A DNA stretch of 64,000 bases from CAZMGG01 sp964565715 (GTDB lineage Bacteria; Planctomycetota; UBA1135; UBA2386), in NCBI GenBank assembly GCA_964565715.1, contig CAZMGG010000004.1:33496-97495 (forward strand), given 5' to 3'. Numbering within the stretch: the stretch's first letter is position 1; each line of letters begins with the position of its first letter. The position numbers and the translations under genes are program-made. Below the pieces are notes generated by a model. That model made no database searches and was not told where the DNA came from. It saw only the letters and a list, made by a program, of their open reading frames with translations. Of the stretch, positions 56,173 through 64,000 are shown one piece after another.

Positions 56173-58008
56173 ATGGCGCGGATCCTGGCGGTCGACGACT
56201 CGGAGCAGAACCTCACCATGATCGAGCTCTACCTCCGCGGAGGCGAGTTCGAGGTGGTGACCGCCGGCAGCGGCCGCGATGCGCTGCAGCTCGCCGAGCG
56301 CGAGGCCTTCGACCTGATCCTGCTGGACGTGGTGATGCCCGGCATCGACGGCTTCGAGGTGTGCCGGCGCCTGAAGGCCAACCCCGGCACGGCGTTCGTG
56401 CCGGTGATCTTCCTGACCGGCCGCATGACCGGCGAGTCGGAGCGCATCCAGGCGTTCCAGGCCGGCGCCGTCGACTACCTGCAGAAGCCGGTGCACAAGG
56501 AGGAGCTGCAGGCGCGCATCCGGGTGATGCTGGCGCTGGCCGACGTGCGCAGCCGGCTCGAGCGCGAGAACGCCGAGCTGGCCAAGGCGGTGCAGGACCT
56601 GCAGGCGGCCCGGGACGACGGGGCGCGGCGTGAACAGGAACTGCGTGCCCTGGTGGAGGCCTGGGAGCAGGCCACGGCGATCGGCACGGTCCTGCTGGAC
56701 GCCGACGGCCTGGTGCTGGCGGCGGATGCGATGGCCCGCCGGGTGCTGGGGCCGTTGACCCCGGGCCAGCCGCTCGGCGGATCGGGCCATGCCGCCGCCC
56801 GGCTGGACCGTCAGCTCGCCGATGGCCTGCGCGATCTCGAGCTGGCGGTGGCGGACGACGACGAGGTCCGAACGCTGGCGGTGCACTGCCGGGAGCTGTC
56901 GGATCAGGGCCGGCGCGTGCTGACCCTGCGGGACGTGACCGCGGTGCGCGCCACCGCCCACCGGCTGCGCCTGCGCTCGCCGGCGATGCTGCCCGCCTCG
57001 CCGGTGGAGCGGCCCGGCGGCGGCTACGCCATCAGCGGCTACGTCGGCGGCTCGGCCAGCGTGCGCGAGGTGGCGGCGATGGTGGACCGGCTGCGGCAGG
57101 GACGGTCGACGGTGCTGATCCACGGCGAGAGCGGCACCGGCAAGGAACTGATCGCCCGGGCGCTGCACTTCGACGGCCCCTGGCGGCACAGCCCGTTCAT
57201 CCCGATCCACTGCGGCGCGATCAGCCCCGAGCTGATCGAGAGCGAGCTGTTCGGCTACGAACGCGGCGCGTTCACCGGCGCGCAGACCAGTCGCGAGGGC
57301 CTGTTCAGCGTCGCCGATGGCGGCACGATCTTCCTCGACGAGATCGCCGAGACGTCGCCGGACCTGCAGGTGAAGCTCCTGCGCGTCCTGCAGGAGGGCG
57401 AGATCCGCCCGGTGGGCGCCAACCAGACCCGCATCGTCGACGTCCGCATCCTGGCGGCGACCAACAAGGACCTGGCGGCGATGGTGCGCGAGGGCGGCTT
57501 CCGCGAGGACCTCTACTACCGGCTCGGCGTGGTGACGGTGCTGCTGCCGCCGCTGCGCGAGCGGGCCGACGACATCCCGGCGCTGGTGCAGCACTTCCTG
57601 CGGCGGTTCCACGAGAAGCACGGCCGCGAGGGGATGCCGGTGCCCGAGGTCTCGCGCGGCGCCCTCGACCGCCTGCAGGGGTATCCGTGGCCGGGCAACG
57701 TGCGCGAGCTCGAGAACGTCATCGACCGGGCCTTCGCGCTCGGCGTCGGGCCGGTGCTGCAGGAGGAGGACCTGCCGCCGCACGTGCTGGCCGGCCGCCC
57801 GGCGCTGGTGCTGCCCGATGAGCCGCTGGCGTCGCCGCGGCCCCAGTCCGGCGGCGTGGTGGATCTGCGGCTGCGCCGGCAGGCGCTGGAACGCGAGGCG
57901 ATCGCCCAGGCCCTGGAACGCTGCAAGGGCGACAAGCTGGCGGCGGCGCGGCTGCTGGGCATCGCCCGCAGCACGTTCTACCGGCGGGTGAAGGAACTCG
58001 GCCTGTAG
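56173..58008 (+). CDS. NtrC-type sigma-54-dependent response regulator
   Basis: A 611-residue regulator. The receiver domain (1-120) has acidic pair VDDS, phospho-acceptor Asp in LILLDVVMPGIDGFEVC and Lys in VDYLQKPVHKEE. A coiled-coil and a PAS-like region (about 160-270) follow. The AAA+ domain (about 285-520) has HGESGTGKELIARAL, canonical loop RGAFTGAQTS, TIFLDEIAETSP and FREDLYYRLGVVTVLLPPLR. The C-terminal Fis-type helix-turn-helix reads GDKLAAARLLGIARSTFYRR. It activates sigma-54 promoters when phosphorylated. No histidine kinase gene is adjacent, so its partner lies elsewhere. Confidence 0.94.
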   Translation: MARILAVDDSEQNLTMIELYLRGGEFEVVTAGSGRDALQLAEREAFDLILLDVVMPGIDGFEVCRRLKANPGTAFVPVIFLTGRMTGESERIQAFQAGAVDYLQKPVHKEELQARIRVMLALADVRSRLERENAELAKAVQDLQAARDDGARREQELRALVEAWEQATAIGTVLLDADGLVLAADAMARRVLGPLTPGQPLGGSGHAAARLDRQLADGLRDLELAVADDDEVRTLAVHCRELSDQGRRVLTLRDVTAVRATAHRLRLRSPAMLPASPVERPGGGYAISGYVGGSASVREVAAMVDRLRQGRSTVLIHGESGTGKELIARALHFDGPWRHSPFIPIHCGAISPELIESELFGYERGAFTGAQTSREGLFSVADGGTIFLDEIAETSPDLQVKLLRVLQEGEIRPVGANQTRIVDVRILAATNKDLAAMVREGGFREDLYYRLGVVTVLLPPLRERADDIPALVQHFLRRFHEKHGREGMPVPEVSRGALDRLQGYPWPGNVRELENVIDRAFALGVGPVLQEEDLPPHVLAGRPALVLPDEPLASPRPQSGGVVDLRLRRQALEREAIAQALERCKGDKLAAARLLGIARSTFYRRVKELGL

Positions 58009-58032
58009 CGGGCCCGGGGCCGGCAGACCGGC

Positions 58033-60669
58033 TCAGTCCTTGCCGCCGGCCTCGTCGACCACGCCGTCGTCGCCGGCCTGCTTCTTGTCGCCCTTGTCCT
58101 GGTCCGCTTCCTCGCCCGGGATCTCCGGCGGCGCCGGCAGCTTGATCGTGGTCTCGAACCTGGCGTCGGCGCGCTCCTGCTTCTCCACCACCTCCAGTTC
58201 GCCGCGTGCCAGCGGCGGCAGGTTGTGGCGCTGGTCGTCGCTGCGCAGCGCGCTGACGTTGTTGCGCAGGAGGATCACCAGATCCGACGCCGGCACCGCG
58301 AAGCGCACCTCGGTCTGGCCTGGCTCCAGGGCGAAGCCGGTGCCGAAGTCGTAGTGGTCGTTGCCGCCGAACATCTGGATGTTCTGGTTCTGGTCCTTGG
58401 CGGCGATCCGCACCTCCATCCGGTCGCACACCGCCACCGGTCCCGGTTTCTCGGGCTCCAGCTTCACGATCACGTCGAACAACGGGAACACCAGGTCGCG
58501 TTGCGCCTCGCCGCCGGCGGTGATCACCACCGGATCGGTGGTGGAGCCGAGCCGGATGCCCGAGGCGAGGTCGACGGCCTCCATGGCGTAGCGGCCGGGG
58601 CCGAGCAGCAGCTCGAACGCGCCGCCGCGGTCGACGAACGCGCGCGGACCGGACCAGTCGTTCTGGTAGGGACTGAAGAACACCTGCTGCTGGTCGTCGG
58701 CGATCGGTCGCGCGGTGACCAGCACGCGGTCGAACGGCAGGCCGGCCTTCGGGAACGTCACCGTGCCGCGGACGCGGCCGGGCCGGTCCTGGCCGATGTC
58801 GAAGTCGGCGCGCAGGCCCCCGCGCCGCAGCCGGAACGGCTCGATCGGCACGAACAGCGCGCCGCCGCAGCGGGGCGGCGAGGGAACCTGCAGCATCAGC
58901 CGGTAGTCGCAGAGCTTCTGGCCGGTGAACTCGAACGAGCCGTCGGCTTGCGGTTCGATCGCGCCGGGCGGCTGGTAGCTATTGCCGTAGTAGGTGCGGC
59001 CGCCGCCGCTCCACTGCGGGCTGAAGTCGGGCAGTTCCTGCAGGAACACCTTCCAGCCCCGGCCGATCTGGCCGTTGACCAGGCGGCCGGCCACGGTGGC
59101 GCCGGCGGGTACCTTCAGCACGAAGCCCTGCTGCTGCTCCCGCGCCTTCAGGGTGGCGGTGGCGGGCGGCCCCTTGGGCCGGTCCTTGTGCCGCACCGTG
59201 ATCTCGTGGGCGCCCTCGCCGAGGCCGCGCAGCGTGAAGGTGCCGTCGGCGGCGGTGGTCACCGCGTCCTCGGGGACGCCATCGCCCTCGTTGTAGTAGC
59301 CCTGGCTGCGGTCCTGCTGCAGCCGGGCCCACACCCGCGCGCCGGCCACCGGTTCGCCGGTGCCCTCGTCGACGATGGTGCCGCCGAGGGTCGACTCGGC
59401 GACCAGCTCGATCACCGCCGGCGGCCGTTCCTGGCCCTCGGCCACGTCCTGCCACTGGTAGTCGGCGAGCAGGCCGGGCGCGTAGCCCTCGGCGACCACC
59501 TGGATGACGCCGGTGGTGCTGCCGTTCGGGCCCGGCCCCTCGACGGTGGCGGTGCCCTCGGTGACCGGCTCGACGCCGCGCCGCATCCCGCGCAGCCGGT
59601 GCTCGCGGTAGTTGGCGTTCTGGTTGACGTATTGCTCGAACGCCGCGACGGCGACGAACTTCGCCACCGGCTGCCGGGTGGCCTGGTCGATGGCCTGCAC
59701 TCGCAGGGTGCCGGCGGCGCCCGCGGCCTTCTTCTCCGGCGCCTCGAGCTGCAGTTCGAGATTGGCCCGCGGTCCTTCCAGCACGCCGGAGCGGCCGCTG
59801 TGCCAGGTCTTGTCGACCTGCTTCCGCGCGCCGATCCGGTAGCGCGACGGCCACGCCAGGGTGATCCGGAAGCTGCCGTCGGGCCCGGTCTTGACCTGGT
59901 CCCGGGCGGTGCGCACCTCGTAGTCCACCGTCACCGCCGCGCCCTCGACGCCGCGGCCCTCGGCGTCCAGCACGCGGCCGGCGATGTGGCCGCTCGGCCG
60001 CAGTTCGATCTCGAGCGGCGTGCCCGCCGACACCGGCATCCGGACCGCCTGGTGATGGCCGTCCAGGCTCACCTCGATGCGCACCGCCTGGTCGAGGGCG
60101 CAGGGCAGGTCGAAGATGCCGCTCGCGTCGGTCTCGGCCGCGCAGAACAGCGGCAGCGAGCCCGAGCGGAACGCCTGCACCGACTCGAAGGCATCCTTGG
60201 CCACCACCCGGGCGCCCGGCACCGGCTTGCCATTCGGATCGCGCACGCGCCCGAACAGGCGCTGGCCGGGGATCAGCACGATGTCGCCGAGGTCGCGCTC
60301 GGCGGGGTAGGCCTTCTTGTCGTTGTCCCAGGTCGGGTGACCCGACAGCAACAGGGCGGCGCGGTCACGCAGCGCCACCACCACCTGGAAGTCGCCGGGA
60401 TCGCCGGTGGGCGTCACCAACTGCGCGAAGCGGCCCTCGGCGTCGGTCTGCACCTCGGCCTTGGCGAGCAGCGCCTTGGTCGGTTGCGTGGCGGTGGGGC
60501 CGAACGTCACCACAGCCGCGGCCAGGGGTCTGCCTTCGGGGTCCACCACGCGGCCCTTCACGGTGGTGGGGCCAGGGGTCGGTCGCTGCGCGGTCAGTCC
60601 GGCGACCGGTGCGCCCATGGCGAGCAGCGCGGCAAGGCAGGCGATGAGGGGTGAGCGGATCAGGGTCAT
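58033..60669 (-). CDS. Secreted multi-domain carboxypeptidase-regulatory-like protein
   Basis: An 878-residue exported protein with signal peptide (LIACLAALLAMGAPVAGLTA, then QRP). It has several beta-sandwich repeats of the CarboxypepD_reg/Cna-B-like type: TTVKGRVVDPEGRPLAAAVV, QRLFGRVRDPNGKPVPGARV, GHIAGRVLDAEGRGVEGAAV and LGGTIVDEGTGEPVAGARVW. Each is followed by a 'TDADGRF' or 'TAADGTFTLRG' strand. The C-terminal third is less regular and ends with a charged Asp/Lys/Glu tail. No enzyme motif is seen; probably a structural or adhesive envelope protein. It is convergent with the NtrC-type gene. Confidence 0.78.
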   Translation of the reverse strand: MTLIRSPLIACLAALLAMGAPVAGLTAQRPTPGPTTVKGRVVDPEGRPLAAAVVTFGPTATQPTKALLAKAEVQTDAEGRFAQLVTPTGDPGDFQVVVALRDRAALLLSGHPTWDNDKKAYPAERDLGDIVLIPGQRLFGRVRDPNGKPVPGARVVAKDAFESVQAFRSGSLPLFCAAETDASGIFDLPCALDQAVRIEVSLDGHHQAVRMPVSAGTPLEIELRPSGHIAGRVLDAEGRGVEGAAVTVDYEVRTARDQVKTGPDGSFRITLAWPSRYRIGARKQVDKTWHSGRSGVLEGPRANLELQLEAPEKKAAGAAGTLRVQAIDQATRQPVAKFVAVAAFEQYVNQNANYREHRLRGMRRGVEPVTEGTATVEGPGPNGSTTGVIQVVAEGYAPGLLADYQWQDVAEGQERPPAVIELVAESTLGGTIVDEGTGEPVAGARVWARLQQDRSQGYYNEGDGVPEDAVTTAADGTFTLRGLGEGAHEITVRHKDRPKGPPATATLKAREQQQGFVLKVPAGATVAGRLVNGQIGRGWKVFLQELPDFSPQWSGGGRTYYGNSYQPPGAIEPQADGSFEFTGQKLCDYRLMLQVPSPPRCGGALFVPIEPFRLRRGGLRADFDIGQDRPGRVRGTVTFPKAGLPFDRVLVTARPIADDQQQVFFSPYQNDWSGPRAFVDRGGAFELLLGPGRYAMEAVDLASGIRLGSTTDPVVITAGGEAQRDLVFPLFDVIVKLEPEKPGPVAVCDRMEVRIAAKDQNQNIQMFGGNDHYDFGTGFALEPGQTEVRFAVPASDLVILLRNNVSALRSDDQRHNLPPLARGELEVVEKQERADARFETTIKLPAPPEIPGEEADQDKGDKKQAGDDGVVDEAGGKD

Positions 60670-60798
60670 GGGGACGCCAGGAATGAGACTCGCCTTGGAA
60701 GGCCCAGTGTCGCGGGGGCTTCCCGGCCAGGCAATCGGCGGGCGGAACGATCATGGCCGGCGGACCGGAAACGGTGGTCGCCGCTCCGGCCGGGTGCG

Positions 60799-60804
60799 AT
60801 AGCA
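60799..60804 (+). promoter_or_regulatory. Possible -10 box before the 7-blade FG-GAP gene
   Basis: TAGCAT lies about 72 nt before the ATG at 60877, in the 207-nt gap between divergent genes 60670-60876. The gap shows no other clear element. Confidence 0.3.
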
Positions 60805-60876
60805 TTCTCCGACCCTCTGGGCGTCGCCCCGATGCCGCGGTCGCCTGCCGCGACACCGTACCCCCGCCTTTCGCAC

Positions 60877-62409
60877 ATGTCCCGAACCCTCCTTCGCTCC
60901 TCCCTCCTCGCCGTGGCCGCCCTCGCCGCCGTCGCCTGCAGCAAGCACAAGGCCAGCGGCGGCGTGACGCCGACCCTGGTCTTCGGCCCGCCGACGGCGA
61001 CCCCGATCGGCCTGAACGGCGCTACCGGATTCGTCGTCATGGACATCGATGCCGACGGCGTGCTGGACGGCGTGGCCGCCCACGAGGTGTCGGGCATGCT
61101 GACGGTGCTGCGCAGCCTGACCACGCCGACCCAGATCCCGGTGGGGGCCGCCGGCGCGGTGGTGGCGGTGGGCGACATCGACTTCGACCGCCGCCCCGAT
61201 CTGATCAGCGCCAGCGCGGCGCTGGGCACCCTGGCGATCACCCGCGCCACGGCGTCGGGCTTCGCGGCGCCGGTGATGGCGACCATGGCCGACGGCGCCC
61301 GCCAGATCCTGCTGGCGGACCTGAACGGCGACGGCGGCCTCGACCTGGCCGTTGCGCACACCACCGCGGCGCAGGTCAGCGTGCTGCTCGGCACCGGCCT
61401 CGGCGGCTTCGGCGCCACCCGCGTGGTCAACCTGCCGGGCGTGGCGCTCGGCATGGTCTCCGCCGACGTGAACTTCGACGACCGCCCGGACCTGGTGATC
61501 GCCACCGCCGGCCAGGTCCACGTGCTGCTGCAGCAGCCCGGCGGCGTCGGCTTCGGCGCGCCGCGCATCAGCGACGTCGCCGGTCTGACCGGCCGCCTGG
61601 CCGTGGCCGACATCGATGGCGACGGCGACACCGACATCCTGGCCATCGGCCAGGGCGGCACCGCCATCGTCACCCTGGCCAACGACGGCGCCGGCAGCTT
61701 CACCGTGCTGCCGGCCTACGGCCTGCCGCTGGTGGCCACCGACCTGCGCGGCGCCGACCTCGACATCGACGGCAACGCCGACGTGGTGATGACCGCGGGC
61801 ACCCAGGTCCTGGCGGCCTACGGCCTCGGCGCCGCCGCCGGGGGCGGCTTCGGCCCGCTGCAGTCGCTCGGCGCCGCCGCCACCGCGGTCGGTCAGCCCA
61901 CCCTGCTGGACGTGGACGCCGACGGCGCCATCGACGTGGTCTTCGTGATCGGCGGCGAGAACGTCGGCCAGCTCCGCAATCCGCGCATCCAGCCCACCGG
62001 CCTGCGCCCCTACGGCAGTGGCACCTCGGGTTGCCGCGGCCGCCTCGGCCTCACCGGCAACAGCCGGCCGACGCTGGGCAACTCGACCTTCCACCTGGTC
62101 TGCTCCAACGCCCCGGCCAACGCGCTCGGCTACCAGATCCTCGGCGGACCGATCGACGAGACCGGCACCGACCTCTACGGCATCGGCCTGAAGCTCCACA
62201 TCGGCACCGGCCTGGTGGAGAGCAAGCTCATGCTCAGCAACGCCTCGGGCCAGGCCTACAACCGCGAACGGATCACGACCTTCCCGGAGATCCTGTCGGT
62301 GCCGGTGTTCGCGCAGATGCTGTGGTGGGAGGGCGCCAACCGCTGCTCGGCCTCGACGATCGGCGTGGTCAGCTCCCGCGGCCTGCACATCACCATCCAG
62401 CAGCCGTAG
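60877..62409 (+). CDS. FG-GAP/VCBS-repeat lipoprotein, 7 blades, with a C-terminal beta domain
   Basis: A 510-residue lipoprotein with lipobox AVAC (cysteine about residue 21). I count seven Asp-rich repeats, from DIDADGVLDGVAA to DVDADGAIDVVFV, enough for one seven-bladed beta-propeller. After residue 385 comes a separate domain (RPYGSGTSGCRGRLGLTGNS, LGNSTFHLVCSNAPANALGY) with two cysteines. A similar Gly/Cys-rich end is common in secreted planctomycete proteins. ATG 60877 starts the signal peptide; an in-frame ATG at 60832 gives an implausible extension. It is a paralogue of the 14-blade protein at 6625. Confidence 0.82.
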   Translation: MSRTLLRSSLLAVAALAAVACSKHKASGGVTPTLVFGPPTATPIGLNGATGFVVMDIDADGVLDGVAAHEVSGMLTVLRSLTTPTQIPVGAAGAVVAVGDIDFDRRPDLISASAALGTLAITRATASGFAAPVMATMADGARQILLADLNGDGGLDLAVAHTTAAQVSVLLGTGLGGFGATRVVNLPGVALGMVSADVNFDDRPDLVIATAGQVHVLLQQPGGVGFGAPRISDVAGLTGRLAVADIDGDGDTDILAIGQGGTAIVTLANDGAGSFTVLPAYGLPLVATDLRGADLDIDGNADVVMTAGTQVLAAYGLGAAAGGGFGPLQSLGAAATAVGQPTLLDVDADGAIDVVFVIGGENVGQLRNPRIQPTGLRPYGSGTSGCRGRLGLTGNSRPTLGNSTFHLVCSNAPANALGYQILGGPIDETGTDLYGIGLKLHIGTGLVESKLMLSNASGQAYNRERITTFPEILSVPVFAQMLWWEGANRCSASTIGVVSSRGLHITIQQP

Positions 62410-62490
62410 CCCAAGCTTCCGCGGGTGGCCCCTGGCGGGACGGCCCGGGCCCGGCCATCATGCCCGGGCCCCCGCCCCGTGGAGTCGCCC

Positions 62491-63258
62491 ATGCGTTCCG
62501 CGTCCCTCGCCGTAGCGCTCGCCGCGCTGTCCCTCGCCGCCAGCCTTCCCGCCCAGCGTGGCGGCGGCCGCGGCCGCTCCGAGGCCATCCAGGAGCGCGT
62601 CGGCTGCTTCTTCGCCGACGCCACCGCCACCGCGCCGCAGGAGGGCGCCGAGGTCTGGACCGGCATCGCCGGCCTGCAGGCCGCGGCCGAGAAGAAGGAG
62701 ATGGTGCTGGTCTACCTCTGCGATGCAGAGCCGAAGCGTGAGCAGTACGAGCAGACCCTGTTCAACTTCGACGAGGTCGGTGTCGCGCTGCGCTGCTTCC
62801 GCTGCCTGAAGGTCGACCTCGGCGCCTGGCCCGAGGGCGCGGCCAGGTACGGCCAGAAGGCACCGGTGTTCCTGGCCTTCGGTCCCGATGGCAAGCTGGC
62901 CGGCGAGCTGTCGCAGGCGGGCTACAAGGCCGCGGTGAACCCGGTGATCAAGCTGCTGGAGAAGGCGGCCCAGGGCCACCTGAAGCCGGCGCTGCCGGCC
63001 TTCGTCAAGGGCTACCGCGACGTCGTCCAGGGCCTCGAACAGGTCGAGCGCGATCGCAAGACGCTGCAGGACCGGCTCGGCAAGCTGGACGACAAGGACG
63101 CGGCCAAGAAGGCCGACCTCGAGAAGGACCTGAGGCAGCTCGACCAGGAGGAGCAGAAGCTGCTCGACCAGGAGAAGGGTCTGCTCGAGAAGGCGAAGGT
63201 CCAGCCGCGGGACCCGGCGGCGAAACGGATCGGCCAGCGACCCGGCCGCGGGCGCTAG
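62491..63258 (+). CDS. Secreted thioredoxin-fold-like protein with a charged coiled-coil tail
   Basis: A 255-residue exported protein. The signal peptide LAVALAALSLAASLPA is followed by QRGG. Residues 45-150 resemble a thioredoxin-like fold (AAAEKKEMVLVYLCDAEPKR, FRCLKVDLGAWPEGAARYG, KAPVFLAFGPDGKLAGELSQ) but have single cysteines instead of a CxxC pair. Residues 175-240 form a heptad-like Lys/Asp/Glu/Leu coiled coil. GGAG lies 8 nt before the ATG. Function unknown; redox activity is doubtful without the motif. Confidence 0.7.
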   Translation: MRSASLAVALAALSLAASLPAQRGGGRGRSEAIQERVGCFFADATATAPQEGAEVWTGIAGLQAAAEKKEMVLVYLCDAEPKREQYEQTLFNFDEVGVALRCFRCLKVDLGAWPEGAARYGQKAPVFLAFGPDGKLAGELSQAGYKAAVNPVIKLLEKAAQGHLKPALPAFVKGYRDVVQGLEQVERDRKTLQDRLGKLDDKDAAKKADLEKDLRQLDQEEQKLLDQEKGLLEKAKVQPRDPAAKRIGQRPGRGR

Positions 63259-63363
63259 GTCGCGGCGTGCGGCCGAGCCGGATCCGGGCGCTGATGGCTT
63301 GTGTCGGGTTGACTCCTTGGTTGGCGCGTCCGATGATCTTTCCAGCCCTGGACGCCGCGAATG

Positions 63364-63401
63364 CCCAAGTTCCACTTGGGAGACGCGCCCGCGAACGCGG
63401 G
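63364..63401. repeat. Two adjacent short hairpins near a compositional boundary
   Basis: CCCAAGT-TCC-ACTTGGG (63364-63380) is a perfect 7-bp stem. CCCGCG-AA-CGCGGG (63388-63401) follows 7 nt later. They lie in the 163-nt space where the sequence changes from very G/C-rich to mixed composition. They could be a bidirectional terminator for the convergent genes or part of a mobile-element end. Confidence 0.45.
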
Positions 63402-63421
63402 ACCGCATAGCGGCGACGGGG

Positions 63422-64000
63422 CTATTCTTCTTGGCCGGGGGCTTGTGGGACGAAGAGCCAGTGTCTGTAGGCGTGGTGCCATCTGTTGGCCCGATCCCCA
63501 TCCGTCCCGGTCGAGATGCCGATGTTGAACCCTGGGCGCAGAGTCCGGATTCTCGCGAGGATCTCCTTGTAGAGTTGTTCCTTTGCGATTGTGCGACTTG
63601 CTCGCCGTCGTGCGTTCTCAGGTCGTTCGCGGTTCTTGCCGTTCAGCTTGAACTGCATCGCCCCGAGCACGACATCTGTGCACTGCAGCACGATGTGGTC
63701 GTGGGACCTCACCTCGCCCACATCGGGATCAACGACCACCTGACGATGGCGAAAGCTGGCTTGGCTGCTCAATGCTGCCAGGTGCTGTCTGAAGGCTCGC
63801 CGCCGATCAAGGCTGTCAGGCAACTCGTCGAAGAGGAGGCGGACACGCGTCGGATTGGGCACGAAGGGCAAGCCGAACGCGTGCTTGATGAATTGGTAGT
63901 ACAGCAGGAAGTAACTGTTCTCGCGCTGTTCACGGGTCAGCCAGCTCGCTTGGTGCCGGTTCTGCGTGAACATCACGCGGAACTTCACGCGCCCGCCTTG
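63422..64000 (-). CDS. DUF3800-like protein, C-terminal part (runs off window)
   Basis: The frame is open to the window edge, so at least 192 residues are visible; the GTG at 63988 is probably internal. Near the C-terminus RSHDHIVLQCTDVVLGAMQF resembles the conserved 'S..LQ.aD...Ga' block of DUF3800, a putative RNase-H-like nuclease family often found in defence or mobile regions. The N-terminal 'DESG' motif would lie beyond base 64000. Codon use is clearly more mixed (A/T in third positions) than in the rest of the window, suggesting acquisition by transfer. The family call rests on motif resemblance only. Confidence 0.6.
   Translation of the reverse strand, partial: QGGRVKFRVMFTQNRHQASWLTREQRENSYFLLYYQFIKHAFGLPFVPNPTRVRLLFDELPDSLDRRRAFRQHLAALSSQASFRHRQVVVDPDVGEVRSHDHIVLQCTDVVLGAMQFKLNGKNRERPENARRRASRTIAKEQLYKEILARIRTLRPGFNIGISTGTDGDRANRWHHAYRHWLFVPQAPGQEE

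Overview
The window is very G+C-rich, densely coded DNA. It looks like a member of the Planctomycetota or a close relative: FG-GAP/VCBS-repeat lipoproteins, large TPR lipoproteins, carboxypeptidase-regulatory-domain secreted proteins, a long charged PNPase tail, two sigma-54 activators and lar genes occur together. This placement is inferred from gene style only, because no rRNA is present. Two assembly gaps (9421-9430 and 41472-41571) show that it is a draft scaffold. The first sits next to what looks like a chimeric join. No tRNA, rRNA, CRISPR array or complete insertion sequence was seen.

Layout. 1-2078 (minus): nusA-infB, preceded by a leader with a terminator-like hairpin. 2388-6460 (plus): acetyltransferase, RlmI-type methyltransferase, thiS, thiG, CPBP protease and gamma-carbonic anhydrase, tightly packed. 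6625-13984 (plus): 14-blade FG-GAP lipoprotein, a nucleotidyltransferase broken by a dnaG-like segment and a gap, a secreted amidohydrolase, larE and a secreted M28 peptidase. 13992-17254: a zinc-ribbon protein, then an ECF sigma factor with a large membrane anti-sigma-like partner. 17281-23084: secreted glycosidase-like protein, MFS transporter, cysteine-rich protein and NRDE protein. 23100-28074 (minus): two TPR lipoproteins. 28414-31905 (plus): a complete Mla-type lipid transport operon (permease with fused STAS, ATPase, MCE protein, lipoprotein). 31945-37778: secreted and lipid-anchored proteins with queC. 38035-42098: rpsO and pnp.

42216-51691 is the most interesting block. A 1889-residue transmembrane sensor combines a CBM9-like extracytoplasmic region, two further extracytoplasmic regions, HAMP, GAF, a degenerate GGDEF, a sigma-54 AAA+ domain and a winged helix. 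It lies directly upstream of a well-formed -24/-12 (sigma-54) promoter. That promoter leads into an OmpH/Skp-like protein, a secretin lipoprotein and a GspK-like pseudopilin. The arrangement suggests a self-contained module that senses an external ligand and switches on secretion-type genes.

51697-56093 (minus): S41 protease, tsaD, larB and carA, the last three joined by 4-nt overlaps. 56173-58008: a conventional NtrC-type response regulator. 58033-63258: three secreted or lipid-anchored proteins. From about 63300 the DNA becomes visibly less G+C-rich and holds a partial DUF3800-like gene running off the window, probably the edge of an acquired segment.

Two window-wide habits stand out. Many first genes have a TANNNT-type -10 box only 8-10 nt before the start codon and no Shine-Dalgarno sequence (leaderless style). 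Nearly every Sec signal peptide is followed by glutamine at the predicted cleavage point.
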